A DNA stretch of 64,000 nucleotides from positions 124,001-188,000 of the forward strand of contig JADJNF010000001.1 in NCBI GenBank assembly GCA_016714445.1. The letters run 5' to 3'. The position numbers and the translations under genes were made by a program. Shown piece after piece: positions 35,728-44,911 of this stretch; within the stretch, counting starts at the first letter, position 1; every line of letters begins with the position of its first letter. The notes under the pieces are model-generated. The model was not told the DNA's origin. It worked only from the letters and a program-made list of their open reading frames with translations, and did no database searches. The DNA comes from Saprospiraceae bacterium. Lineage in GTDB: Bacteria > Bacteroidota > Bacteroidia > Chitinophagales > Saprospiraceae.

Positions 35728-36162
35728 CTAAGGTTTCCTCACCCCTTTCATTTTCATTTGCACATAATAGGGATGTTCAGGATTTACTACCAATTCTTGT
35801 CTTAACGGATGGATTAACACATCCATGTCCTCCTTGGGTATAGCTCCTAATAACATTTCAGAATCTCCTGGAAGTACCATTGCATCCACATGGCATCTTC
35901 TGTTCTTAAATTTTACTTCTATGGGACCTACCACCTCATATTCAACGATTTGACCATTCGCCAATTGCCATTTTCTCTTTTCTAAAATATTCAGATCTAA
36001 TAGTTCTTTGACTGTCTCATTGATACACATGTAGTAAGAACCTGAATCTACGAGCATTTCTACATTCATTTTTTTTACTTCATCAATATCAAGCATATTT
36101 CTTCGAGCCAATTCCAGGTCTCCGGCATTAATCAATTCTATTTCTGCATAAACTAAGCCCAT
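35728..36162 (-). CDS. Clan AA (retropepsin-like) aspartic protease
   Basis: A 144-residue protein with the single-lobe retropepsin fold pattern: EMLVDSGSYYMCI (D-S-G catalytic triad, ~36-39 of the segment) and a hydrophobic-hydrophobic-Gly motif in MLLGAIPKEDMDVLIHP. Such proteins act as homodimers, each giving one Asp. No signal peptide, so it is cytoplasmic or its export is unclear. Similar single-domain proteases occur across Bacteroidota and cyanobacteria with unknown substrates. The gene lies 5 bases upstream of the truncated secreted-protein gene in the same direction, suggesting co-expression. Confidence 0.72.
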   Translation of the reverse strand: MGLVYAEIELINAGDLELARRNMLDIDEVKKMNVEMLVDSGSYYMCINETVKELLDLNILEKRKWQLANGQIVEYEVVGPIEVKFKNRRCHVDAMVLPGDSEMLLGAIPKEDMDVLIHPLRQELVVNPEHPYYVQMKMKGVRKP

Positions 36163-36256
36163 GTGTTAATATTTGAAAAATAAACTATAAATTTAAATAT
36201 AAAGTTCATAAACTACAAATCCAATTCCTTACACTTGGTGAAGATGTTTAATTCAA

Positions 36257-37780
36257 TCAGCGCTTAATTTTCTTTTCATTGATCTCTTCTATTATTCTTT
36301 GTCTGATGTCAATTTTTGCTTTAGTAAAAGAATATATTAATGTTCCATACTCCCTTGCATGCTGATTTGAGATGGAATCAGCAAGGATGGAATGATGAAA
36401 AAAAGGAGATGTCTCTTCAAACTCTAAGTTCATGTCACTTTGTTCCTTTACCCTGATTAAATTTTCATAGTTTATGGTGAGGTCAAACCAGTCTATATAA
36501 TCCGCATTGAAGGAAACTGCCCTGATATTTTGTCGGGTATAATAATTGATGGCACCTGCCTGTCCATAATTGTCGCAAAGTAAAAGTGTCTTTTGTTTGT
36601 TGGGTAAAGATGAATAAACACCATCCACTTTTTTAGCCAATTCTTTCCAGCCGAGCATATCTGCGAAGTCTTGTGGCATCAGATGGTCTTTGCCATCTTC
36701 CCAACGCAACAATCCAAGTTTTTTGTAGGATTCAGCATGTTCTACAATGTAACTTGGACTTCTATTAGGAAATACAAATTGATACATGGGGATAAACGAG
36801 AGGACAGGTAAAACAATGGCTAACGGCTGCAGATACTTTTGCCAGCCATCTTTCAGGATTTCGCCCAGATAAACGGAACCAAAGGAGATATAGATGGGAT
36901 AAATACCGATGGCATAATAATCTTTCGCCCTGAAAAAAAGAAAAGTGATCAGTGTAAATAAAATAGACAACAAAAATAGTTTGTATTTACTGAATGGGGT
37001 ATAAAACAGCAAAGCATACCACGACGCCACCAAAACAAATATGGAACCTATAAAAAAGAGTATTTGCGATTTTAGGAATCCTACCCTATCCACATTTACC
37101 AATTGAGTTTCAGACAATACTTTTAAGTGATGAAATACCGGAAAACCATTGGCATATTGCCATAAAAGATTGGGTGTAATTATTATCAAGCCAAATACAA
37201 TTGCCAAATATAGTTTTGGTTGTAGAAATATTTTACGATGTTCTGAAAACAATAAAGCCGGAATCAGCCCAAATAACAGAAAAACAATATTGTACTTATT
37301 TAAAAAAGCTAATGCAAACATGGCCGCTCCGATAAACAGCCATTTAGGGTTTTCTGATTTAATATATTTTATAAGAATAAAATATAAGATTGTCCAGCTT
37401 AAAATATCAAAAGAATTTGGTTGATACAAGGTATTCACCCTTAACAGCACAGAAAATAAAACACAAGTAGCCCCTAAAACCAATGCAAATAAACTTCCGT
37501 TCAAAACTTCGATTGATTTCCAAACTACAACAATGGTCAATGCACCGAATAAAGCCGGGAAAAATTTAATCCAATAAACGGAGTTGCCCAGGAGTTGGAT
37601 AATATAAGAATTCCAGGATGTAAAAGGTGGAACCGACAGATAACCCCACGCCAGATGATTGGCTTGGTCAAGGTGCAAATATTCATCGCGCTGCAATTCA
37701 TATTCAGGGCTTATCAATATATATTGAAGTAAAAACTTTAAGGCAATAAAACTTATTAAAATGATTGTTTTATTTGACAT
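36257..37780 (-). CDS. Glycosyltransferase family 39-like membrane protein (ArnT/PMT type)
   Basis: A 507-residue protein with about 10-12 membrane helices in the first 340 residues and a soluble C-terminal domain (~345-507). Near the N-terminus YELQRDEYLHLDQANHLAWGY carries the acidic motif of GT-C transferases, and VPPFTSWNSYIIQLLGNSVYWIKFFPALFGAL matches the GT39/ArnT loop and second helix. These enzymes use polyprenyl-phosphate sugars at the outer face of the inner membrane. The target (LPS, protein or teichoic-like) cannot be read. It is monocistronic, with no recognised polysaccharide genes next to it. Confidence 0.8.
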   Translation of the reverse strand: MSNKTIILISFIALKFLLQYILISPEYELQRDEYLHLDQANHLAWGYLSVPPFTSWNSYIIQLLGNSVYWIKFFPALFGALTIVVVWKSIEVLNGSLFALVLGATCVLFSVLLRVNTLYQPNSFDILSWTILYFILIKYIKSENPKWLFIGAAMFALAFLNKYNIVFLLFGLIPALLFSEHRKIFLQPKLYLAIVFGLIIITPNLLWQYANGFPVFHHLKVLSETQLVNVDRVGFLKSQILFFIGSIFVLVASWYALLFYTPFSKYKLFLLSILFTLITFLFFRAKDYYAIGIYPIYISFGSVYLGEILKDGWQKYLQPLAIVLPVLSFIPMYQFVFPNRSPSYIVEHAESYKKLGLLRWEDGKDHLMPQDFADMLGWKELAKKVDGVYSSLPNKQKTLLLCDNYGQAGAINYYTRQNIRAVSFNADYIDWFDLTINYENLIRVKEQSDMNLEFEETSPFFHHSILADSISNQHAREYGTLIYSFTKAKIDIRQRIIEEINEKKIKR

Positions 37781-38514
37781 GGAGATATTTCATTAAATTT
37801 TAAGAGCCATATTTTATCATGAACACCATTTTATTGAATATGAATTCTAATTATTCACTTGTGAGACCAAATTTATCCAATAGTTTTGAATTCCTGATAT
37901 ATAGACTGATTTAATTTTAACCTAAGCCGGATGTAATTTTGTCATTTTTGTATGATTCATTAAAGTCCTGATAAACTAGAAACTATTTGAATTTTTGCCG
38001 CAGGTTGTAATACAGTGATAAAAATATTTTAACTTTTCAGGGTTTGATTGCTAAACTTAAAACACGCCATATCATACTGTATTATGAATGTATTAAGTCG
38101 AACTCTGTTACGTTTAGTTCACAGTAGCTGTATACTTACCAGATCCTGTTTAAGATCAAAATACTTTCATTTTTTGTCTAATTATTATATCACAATAACC
38201 ACATTCAAGGAATTTTGTCTTGATGTGCTTAAATCATTTGAAACATGTGTTAAAATATGTGATTGAATATTTAGACAAAACTCATTTTGAGCTAAATCCC
38301 ATTTCAGATAGTTATCGGCAATGGGGAAAAAAAATTGAGTTACTTTGCATCCCCACCTGTCCACTTTTAAATAATTAATAGAATTGCGGCCATTAATTTC
38401 CTACGAAGAAATCAACAAGATATTTTTGAATCACTTCATTATCCCACTGCATATCTTTAATGATGTTTTTTTATCTAACCATTATATGTCCCCTAAAGAC
38501 CCAAAAACAAACCA
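37781..38514. other. 734-bp gene-free region
   Basis: Between two minus-strand genes. Short frames on the plus strand (38048-38266 and 38384-38566) have no sensible composition and the second runs into the phosphorylase gene. Only scattered AT-rich sequence is seen, with no clear hairpin. Confidence 0.4.
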
Positions 38515-40194
38515 TCAATCCGCATCTACCAATACCCTGACGTCAACATTAAATAGTCTGTTGTAATATTCTTTTGCCATACGGCCGGATTCAAATGCAG
38601 GACTCACATCTTTCATGCCATTTTTCATGATTTTTGCCCATGTTTTCGGCTTTTTATAATAGGTAGGAAGTATTTCTTTTTCCAGCATTTCAAGCATTCT
38701 GTCACACTCTATGACATCCTGTTCGTGTACTGGAATTTTTCTGTCTGCCGGCTCTATGACAAAGCTATTTTCTCCATGAACAGCAAACTCAGGAATCCAT
38801 CCGTCCGGAATAGAGAAATTGACCGAACCATTCATAGCTGCCGTCATACCACTTGTACCCGATGCTTCCCTGTACAATCTTGGATTATTTAGCCAGACGT
38901 CAGATCCTTTTTTTAAAGCAGCAGACAAACCCAGTTCATAACCTGTAAGGACAGCTATTTTGGGATTGTTTAGTGTTTTCCAAAAAAGATTATTGAATGT
39001 GTCAATGGCACTGTAATCTTCAGGATATGGTTTGCCTGCCCAGATGATCTGAATAGGAAACTCCGTATTGTTCAGTAGTTTTTCAAATCTTTTGGCATCG
39101 GCTGTGATCATGTCGGCCCTTTTGTATCCGGCATATCTTCTTGCCCAAACCAGGGTAAGTACATTTTCATCAAATATTTTGCCTGACTGATCAGCTACTA
39201 TTTTAAATAAAGCCTTCTTCATTTCCTTTTTGCGGGCCAGTAAAGCTTTATCTTCATTGGCTTCGTATGCTTCTTCCAGGATATCATCTTTCCAGTATTT
39301 TTTGTTCTGAGAGTTGGTAATGGACGTGATCTCACATATGCCTTCAAATCCTGACCACATTTCTCTGGACACCTCTCCATGCATTTCAGATACTCCATTG
39401 GCTATTTTTGCAAACCGGAGCGCAGATAAAGTATAATTTAATCTGCTGCCTTTTTCATTCAGGATTTTTCTGATTTCACTATCGGCAATACCATTAAAAA
39501 AGGACATTTTGCTCAAAAGATCAAAGTCATGCTGCTCATTTCCTGCTTCTTCCGGTGTATGTGTGGTAAAGACGACTCTTTTTTTCACTTCAGCCATAGA
39601 AGCATATTTGGAATACAGATAAAAACACAAAGGCAGTGCATGACCTTCATTCATATGATAAATGTCAGTCTGCAGATTGAGTATATCCATCAATTTTGCT
39701 CCGCCTATGCCCAATACGATAGATTGAGCAATTCGGGTAGATTCATTTGCATCGTATAGTCTGTTCGTAATGGTTCTGGAGATGGAGTCATTCTGCTCTA
39801 TATCTGTAGAAAGCAAAAATATGGGCGCTGAACCAAAAACATCAGGTTTGAGTAAATATGCTTTGACATAAACAACTGCACTGTGTACTTCTACAGGAAA
39901 AACGATGCCGGTATCGGTCAGGAATGAATAATATTTCTGCACATAATCCACTTTCATTGTGCCATTGATGGCGCGCACCTGATCGTAATATCCGTATTTC
40001 CACAACATCCCTACCCCAACCAGATTTTGTTTCAGTTCGTATGCACTGCGCATGTGTGATCCTGCCAGAAAACCTAAACCCCCGCTATAAATCTTCAGGG
40101 ACTGGTCAATAGCAAACTCCATCGAAAAATAAGCTACTGATTTGGAAAATTCTTTTGCCGGTGTATACCCGAAGATGTCAGATCTGGAAAGCAT
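38515..40194 (-). CDS. Alpha-glucan phosphorylase family protein with substituted PLP-lysine position
   Basis: A 559-residue GT35-type protein of the short bacterial/archaeal form (usual ~550). The N-terminal VAYFSMEFAIDQSLKIYSGGLGFLAG and VGVGMLWKYGYYDQ are typical, as are HMNEGHALPL, FTTHTPEEAGNEQHDF, VWARRYAGYKRADMI and SGTSGM. In other members the segment reads EASGTSGMKAAxNG, with the Lys as PLP site (by alignment with Lys680 of muscle glycogen phosphorylase, EASGTGNMKFMLNG). Here it reads EASGTSGMTAAMNG: Thr replaces Lys. Normal phosphorolysis needs PLP, so the activity is open. A single base change (AAG to ACG) would explain it, or the subgroup may genuinely differ. An exact -7 element lies 40 bases upstream. 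Confidence 0.8.
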   Translation of the reverse strand: MLSRSDIFGYTPAKEFSKSVAYFSMEFAIDQSLKIYSGGLGFLAGSHMRSAYELKQNLVGVGMLWKYGYYDQVRAINGTMKVDYVQKYYSFLTDTGIVFPVEVHSAVVYVKAYLLKPDVFGSAPIFLLSTDIEQNDSISRTITNRLYDANESTRIAQSIVLGIGGAKLMDILNLQTDIYHMNEGHALPLCFYLYSKYASMAEVKKRVVFTTHTPEEAGNEQHDFDLLSKMSFFNGIADSEIRKILNEKGSRLNYTLSALRFAKIANGVSEMHGEVSREMWSGFEGICEITSITNSQNKKYWKDDILEEAYEANEDKALLARKKEMKKALFKIVADQSGKIFDENVLTLVWARRYAGYKRADMITADAKRFEKLLNNTEFPIQIIWAGKPYPEDYSAIDTFNNLFWKTLNNPKIAVLTGYELGLSAALKKGSDVWLNNPRLYREASGTSGMTAAMNGSVNFSIPDGWIPEFAVHGENSFVIEPADRKIPVHEQDVIECDRMLEMLEKEILPTYYKKPKTWAKIMKNGMKDVSPAFESGRMAKEYYNRLFNVDVRVLVDAD

Positions 40195-40233
40195 ATATGA
40201 TTATTTTTTGTCAATCAATTGGTAAAAAGTCGC

Positions 40234-40241
40234 AAATTTAA
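40234..40241 (-). promoter_or_regulatory. -7 promoter element TAAATTTG of phosphorylase gene
   Basis: Exact TAnnTTTG match, minus strand, 40 bases upstream of the phosphorylase ATG, followed by CG. Confidence 0.5.
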
Positions 40242-40479
40242 GAAGATATGTCAAAATGACACTAATTATAAAGTAAAATCTACTGATTAAATATGGAAAA
40301 TATTCATATATAACTATTATTTAATTTGTTATTTAATGTTTATCATAGATATAATTTATTTTGAGTTGACGTATATGTGATTGTATCTAAATTTTCTTTG
40401 TTAAAATTTAATAGAAAAAATGCAAATTTTGTTCTTCTTATTGATATTGTTAGACAAAATAATTATTGGAAGCCTGAAT

Positions 40480-40735
40480 TAACACTCTTTTTCTTTTGTC
40501 TTGACACAAAAGAAACAAAAAGTCAAGGCTGTTTTATTTTTTAACGCCAAAACATTACAAAATAGCTAAACATAAAAAACCTGTCCGACTTCTTAGACAG
40601 GCGGGCTCGCCTCTAATATTTATTCACCGCGCTGGTTTTTGGATCTACTTCGTTCATTCATTCTCGACCTTATTTTTTATTTTGGCTCATACAGTTTTCT
40701 GTTTTTGACGCTATTTTAAAATGTTTTGTCTAAAA
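40480..40735. repeat. Extragenic element with nested inverted repeats
   Basis: It starts with an imperfect palindrome (CTTTTGTCTTGACACAAAAG, 40494-40513), then outer arms CAAAACATTACAAAATAGC (40548-40566) and its inverse GCTATTTTAAAATGTTTTG (40710-40728), 17 of 19 bases matching. Inside, a CCTGTC-loop-GACAGG hairpin (~40581-40602) is followed by GGCGGGCTCGCC. No frame is evident. The pattern TTGACACAAAAGAAACAAAAAGTCAAGG recalls repeated extragenic elements common in Bacteroidota (memory, not searched). The copy number in the genome is not visible. Confidence 0.55.
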
Positions 40736-40832
40736 ATAAAAAGGCCATTCCTCCCCTGGGCCTGGAATTGTAATCTTTAAAATGAAAAAGCAATTTCTTT
40801 AAAATAATCTAAAAGATGTAAATTTGATATAT

Positions 40833-40868
40833 AAAAAAGGCACAACAGATATCTGATGTGCCTTTTTT
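40833..40868 (-). terminator. Rho-independent terminator of the superoxide dismutase gene
   Basis: A6GGCACA pairs with TGTGCCT6, with a second internal stem CAGAT/ATCTG in the loop, and a T-run on the minus strand. It starts 19 bases after the sod stop. Confidence 0.85.
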
Positions 40869-40886
40869 TATAAAATTAAACTTTAA

Positions 40887-41498
40887 TTACTTGATAGCGG
40901 CTTTGTAGTTATTTTCCACAACATTCCAATTTACTACATTCCAGAAAGCAGCTATATAATCTGCTCTGCGGTTTTGATAATGCAAATAATAAGCATGTTC
41001 CCATACGTCCAGTCCCATGATAGGGTGACCACCGCAACCTACTCCCGGCATCAGTGGATTGTCCTGATTTGGAGAACTGCATATCTCTACGCGACCATCT
41101 TTGTGAGCACATAACCATGCCCAGCCTGACCCAAATCTGGTCATTGCAGCAGCAGCAAATTTTTCCATAAAAACTTCTTTTGACCCATAAGCCGTGTCAA
41201 TCGCCGCTGCCAAAGGTCCTGAAAGCATTCCTTTATTTTCAGGGTGTATGATCTCCCAGAAAAGCGAGTGATTCCAGTGTCCTCCTCCGTTGTTTCTTAC
41301 AGGCATATTGGTCATATCCAGACCTGTCATGATATCTTCCAGCGATTTGCCTTCCATATCTGTACCGGCAATGGCATTGTTGAGATTGGTAATATATGCC
41401 TGATGGTGTTTGGTGTGGTGAATTTCCATGGTACGCGCGTCGATATTTGGCTCGAGTGCATCGTAAGCATACCCTAATGCGGGAAGTGTAAAAGCCAT
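40887..41498 (-). CDS. Superoxide dismutase, Mn-type by signature
   Basis: A 203-residue Fe/Mn SOD. Metal ligands: His in HHTKHHQAY (~27), His in NNGGGHWNHSLFW (~76), Asp and His in GLDVWEHAYYLHYQNRRADY (~160-165). The GGGHWNHS loop and PNQDNPLM segment (Gln before DNPLM) are the pattern of Mn-dependent forms, whereas Fe forms usually have AAQVWNH and no Gln there. Mn is therefore favoured, but a cambialistic enzyme is possible. It removes superoxide in the cytoplasm (no signal peptide). Monocistronic, with its own strong terminator. Confidence 0.9.
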   Translation of the reverse strand: MAFTLPALGYAYDALEPNIDARTMEIHHTKHHQAYITNLNNAIAGTDMEGKSLEDIMTGLDMTNMPVRNNGGGHWNHSLFWEIIHPENKGMLSGPLAAAIDTAYGSKEVFMEKFAAAAMTRFGSGWAWLCAHKDGRVEICSSPNQDNPLMPGVGCGGHPIMGLDVWEHAYYLHYQNRRADYIAAFWNVVNWNVVENNYKAAIK

Positions 41499-41609
41499 AA
41501 TAAATTAAATTGTATATTTAATAAATAGAATTATCAAGGTAGTAACAAAGGGTGTATTTGATTGTTCAAAAAATAACAGGTTTAAACATTTCCAGAGCAT
41601 TTCATCTTG

Positions 41610-41745
41610 AGTCTACTCCGAAAAGTCTTTGATATAAATAATAGAAAATTATTTAATTCTACTGAATTGACAATCAACTGTTTCCCTTTAGGGTGTAGGG
41701 TAAAAAACGGTTGATTATCATATTTTATTTGTTTCGGAGTGGACT
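41610..41745. repeat. Terminal-inverted-repeat element, copy 1 (MITE-like)
   Basis: Ends AGTCTACTCCGAAAA (41610-41624) and the inverse of AGTCCACTCCGAAAC (41731-41745), 13 of 15 bases matching. A second inner inverted repeat (AATCAACTGTT and AACGGTTGATT) lies within. It sits 31 bases beyond the stop of the T9SS L-domain gene. A related element occurs at 53516. No open frame inside. Confidence 0.55.
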
Positions 41746-41775
41746 TAATCTTTTAAAACTGATTCACCATAATTT

Positions 41776-43269
41776 TTATATCCTGACCAACTTTCCCCTT
41801 TTTAAAGTTTTAATCCCATCAGAAACCTGATACAAATAAGTACCAACATGGAATTTCGCTATATCTACCTGGTTTATGCCGTAGTATATTGGTTGTTGGT
41901 GCACTGCTCGTCCCATCATGTCGTATATATCCAGCGTGCCATCTGATGGAACATAGCCGGATATAGTCAGTAGGAAATCTGATTCTGTAGGATTGGGACT
42001 CAAAGTTATTCGTATGACAAGTTCATCATCCGCACTCACAGTACGACAGGTTTCTTTGATTTCATCTGCTGTGTTACATCCGGCTTTATTTGAAGATATA
42101 TTATGTCTCCCTCGATTTTCCTGAAGATACTGACAAAGGGGAAAATAGTGACAATAAGAAAGACTTTCATTGCCGGCAAGACCTAAATAATTCAGTTTGC
42201 TGAAATCCAGCTTTGTAATACCGGATATATCATCCAGTGACTGACATGTACGAATAGCTATAGAATCTGTTTGATTAAGTGTCGCAAATGAGTTCAGATT
42301 TTTTAGTTTGTTCAGCTGATCAAATGAGATGGAACGGTCTACTAAAGCCAGGGTCTTGAACCCGGAAATTTCAGATAATTCCGGCAATTGACGAATCACC
42401 AGATCTCTGCCAATGTGTGTCAGTTTCTTAAAGCCACTGATATCATCAAGTTTGTCATTAAGCTGAATTAAAACATCTTGTCTGGCCTGACTTAGGACAG
42501 GAAATGAAGAAATTTGCTGAAGCCCATGTAAATTTTCCAGTTTAAGCGACCTGATATTGTCCAGCAATGGGAATTCAGGTAAAATTGGCAAAAGTGGCGA
42601 ATTGGTAATCACCAGATCATCTCTAATATATTTTAGTTTTTCTCCCATAGACAACGATTTCAATTTATGGTGTCCATCTATCCGCAAGCGTCCATTGATG
42701 CTGTCTACATTGTGAAAAGCATCTATGGTATCCACATCAAAATTATCTAAAATAATTATACTGGCTGAAAGGGTTTTCGCACCATTAAAGCCTACAATTT
42801 TTTTTAGCTTCCAGCAGTTGACTATCAATACACCAGAATAATTTGTTTGTGAAATGGCACTTATGTCTTCCAGACTTTTATTTTCAGCTAAATAAATGAA
42901 TCCTACATACTCTATATCATTTATTCCTTGCAGATTGGTCAAAATCATATTGTTAACAATAGTCAGATTATTTGCGCTCTCCATATTTTGCAATCCGTTC
43001 AGATCCACAAGTTTTGAGTTATTAATATTCAATGCTCCGTTAACTTTTTTTATCTCATACATCGAATCCAAATTGGCAACATTGTTTGTAATTGTCAAAT
43101 TACCATTTATTTTAGTACATCCCGGGTAATTGATCTTAAAACTATCAACCTGCCCCTGACGCGTAAACATACCGGGTGAGCAGGACTGAGCCTGGATGAA
43201 TGCAGATAACGAAATTATGGCGATGATATAAGCTAGCCTTTTTTGGAATAAATATCTGTTTTTCGTCAT
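41776..43269 (-). CDS. Receptor-L-domain/leucine-rich surface protein with T9SS sorting domain (paralogue 1)
   Basis: A 497-residue protein. Signal peptide ~1-27 (LSAFIQAQ). It starts SCSPGMFTRQGQVDSFKINYPGC, followed by a series of L-domain-like leucine-rich units (ITNNVANLDSMYEIKKVNGA, LNGLQNMESANNL, FKTLALVDRSISFDQ). The unit CHYFPLCQYLQENRG with CNTADEIKETC closes the domain. Residues ~425-497 are the type A T9SS tail (LSPNPTESDFLLTISG, YDMMGRAVHQQ, GTYLYQVSDGIKTLKRGKLVRI). It is likely secreted and attached to the outer surface, where such repeats may bind ligands or other cells. Third of three tandem relatives in a minus-strand operon; 136-bp inverted-repeat element follows the stop. 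Confidence 0.8.
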   Translation of the reverse strand: MTKNRYLFQKRLAYIIAIISLSAFIQAQSCSPGMFTRQGQVDSFKINYPGCTKINGNLTITNNVANLDSMYEIKKVNGALNINNSKLVDLNGLQNMESANNLTIVNNMILTNLQGINDIEYVGFIYLAENKSLEDISAISQTNYSGVLIVNCWKLKKIVGFNGAKTLSASIIILDNFDVDTIDAFHNVDSINGRLRIDGHHKLKSLSMGEKLKYIRDDLVITNSPLLPILPEFPLLDNIRSLKLENLHGLQQISSFPVLSQARQDVLIQLNDKLDDISGFKKLTHIGRDLVIRQLPELSEISGFKTLALVDRSISFDQLNKLKNLNSFATLNQTDSIAIRTCQSLDDISGITKLDFSKLNYLGLAGNESLSYCHYFPLCQYLQENRGRHNISSNKAGCNTADEIKETCRTVSADDELVIRITLSPNPTESDFLLTISGYVPSDGTLDIYDMMGRAVHQQPIYYGINQVDIAKFHVGTYLYQVSDGIKTLKRGKLVRI

Positions 43270-43288
43270 GTGCGTCGTTTTGTAATGC

Positions 43289-44895
43289 CTAAGGTAAATA
43301 AATGATCTTCTTTACCAGGGTTTGTCCTGAAATTTTTATTTTTACGATCAGTATGCCGCTATCTAGGGCGTGTGGATATATAGCATCTCCCACCCTGCTG
43401 AATGGTACTTTTGATCCAGTCATCGTCCATATCTCTACATCATCCGATCCTAACTCCGCGTCACTTTCTATATAAAAGTGGTTGTTTGTCGGATTGGGAT
43501 AAATGGTTAGATCTTTTTCCGGCAGGTCATCCACACCCACGGTACGACATGCTTCAAGTATTTCTTCTGCTGAATTGCAACCTGATTTATTAAATCTGAT
43601 CTCATGTTTTCCTTTGTTTTCGTTTAAATAATTGCATATCGGCTCATAATTACAAAATGATAGCGAATCATTACTGATAATTTGCAACTCTTCAAGCTTT
43701 TTAACATTTAAATTGTTTAGCCATGAAATGTGTTTAAAGGTTCTTAGTCCAATATGTATAATTTTTAACATGATTCAAGTTTACTAAATACATTTAAATC
43801 AGTGACCAGCCATAAATTACTAAAATGTACACTATACTCTACGTAATTTAACTGACCAAAACCATTTATTTCCTTCAAAGATCTGAAATTACCCACAGAA
43901 AATTGACTGCCTATAAATCTTAAATTTTTGAAACCATTGACAGAGATAAGGCTATCAGAACTGAAAATTCGTAATGAACCTTGAACTGAATCTAGTGCGT
44001 TGAATCCATCCATATACCTGATTTTAAAGTTGTCTCCTAAATCCAGGTCTCCTTTGACCAAAGTAAGTTTAGGAAAATCAGGATAGAACTCAAGTGCTCT
44101 TGCATAATAGATTCTTAGATCAAACGTACTTTGTAAATTATTGAAGGATTTCCATTGCGTCAAGGTCGTTAACCCTTGTATTGATAAATGTTTTTTTACA
44201 TGTATAAGATTTTCAAATGACGGGAATACAACCAATTTCCTAAGAGCTGTAATGTGCAATGAACCATGGACAATCTTTAATTTGGATCCTGTGGTCAGGG
44301 TGGAAAGACTGCTGCAAAGTGCAATTTTATAATTTTCTGTGAGCTCTTCTACTTTATTAAATGCATCGATAGCTATTATTCCGTCATTATTTTCAACAAC
44401 TATATTTGAAAGTAATATTGGGGTATTAAACCCCAATATTACCAGAATGCCTGGGCATTCATACAGAAAAAAATCAGTAAAATCTGTAGATGATATGGAA
44501 TGTATTTCTTCCAGAACTGCATTATTTTCTATATACAATGCTCCGGAATAGGTCAAAGATTCCAATCCATACAAATTTTTCAAAAAAGAATTATTTATAC
44601 ATCTGAACCCATACATGGTATCCAGGTTATATAATCCCAAACAATTTTTTAACTGCGTATTTATGATGGACAAAGTACCGGAAATCTGTCTGATAGTGTA
44701 TAAAGAGTCCAGATTTGAAATGGCACCGGTGATGACCAAGTTCCCGGCTACTTTTGTACATCCGGGATAATTGATATTAAAACTATCGATTTGACTTTGG
44801 CGGGAAATGGTATCATTTGGTATTGTGCATGTTTGTGCATATGTATATAGAGTCAATAATAAACATCCGGCTATTATAATGATTCTCATATGCAA
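43289..44895 (-). pseudogene. Receptor-L-domain T9SS protein, frameshifted (paralogue 2)
   Basis: Two overlapping frames: 43765-44895 (376 residues; signal peptide ~1-20 then CTIPNDTISRQSQIDSFNINY) and 43289-43771 (160 residues; ends in T9SS tail with IYPNPTNNHFYIES). Together they cover the same order as the intact paralogue at 44912. Near 43735-43790 several 1-base insertions and deletions relative to that paralogue shift the frame by a net one base, so the N-terminal part ends at LESC. Either a sequence error or real decay. The C-terminal ~150 residues are ~95 percent identical to paralogue 3, while the N-terminal half differs strongly. If functional, it would make only a tail-less protein that cannot be sorted by the T9SS. 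Confidence 0.75.
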
Positions 44896-44911
44896 AAATA
44901 TTATGTCTGCT

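Noticed and set aside
38048..38266. 72-codon plus-strand frame in the 734-bp gap
   Set aside because: Cys/Ser/Thr-rich composition without domain, start or promoter signals; looks random.
44413..44441. 12-bp perfect hairpin inside paralogue 2
   Set aside because: Lies within the coding frame and is absent from paralogue 3; chance palindrome is the likely reading.
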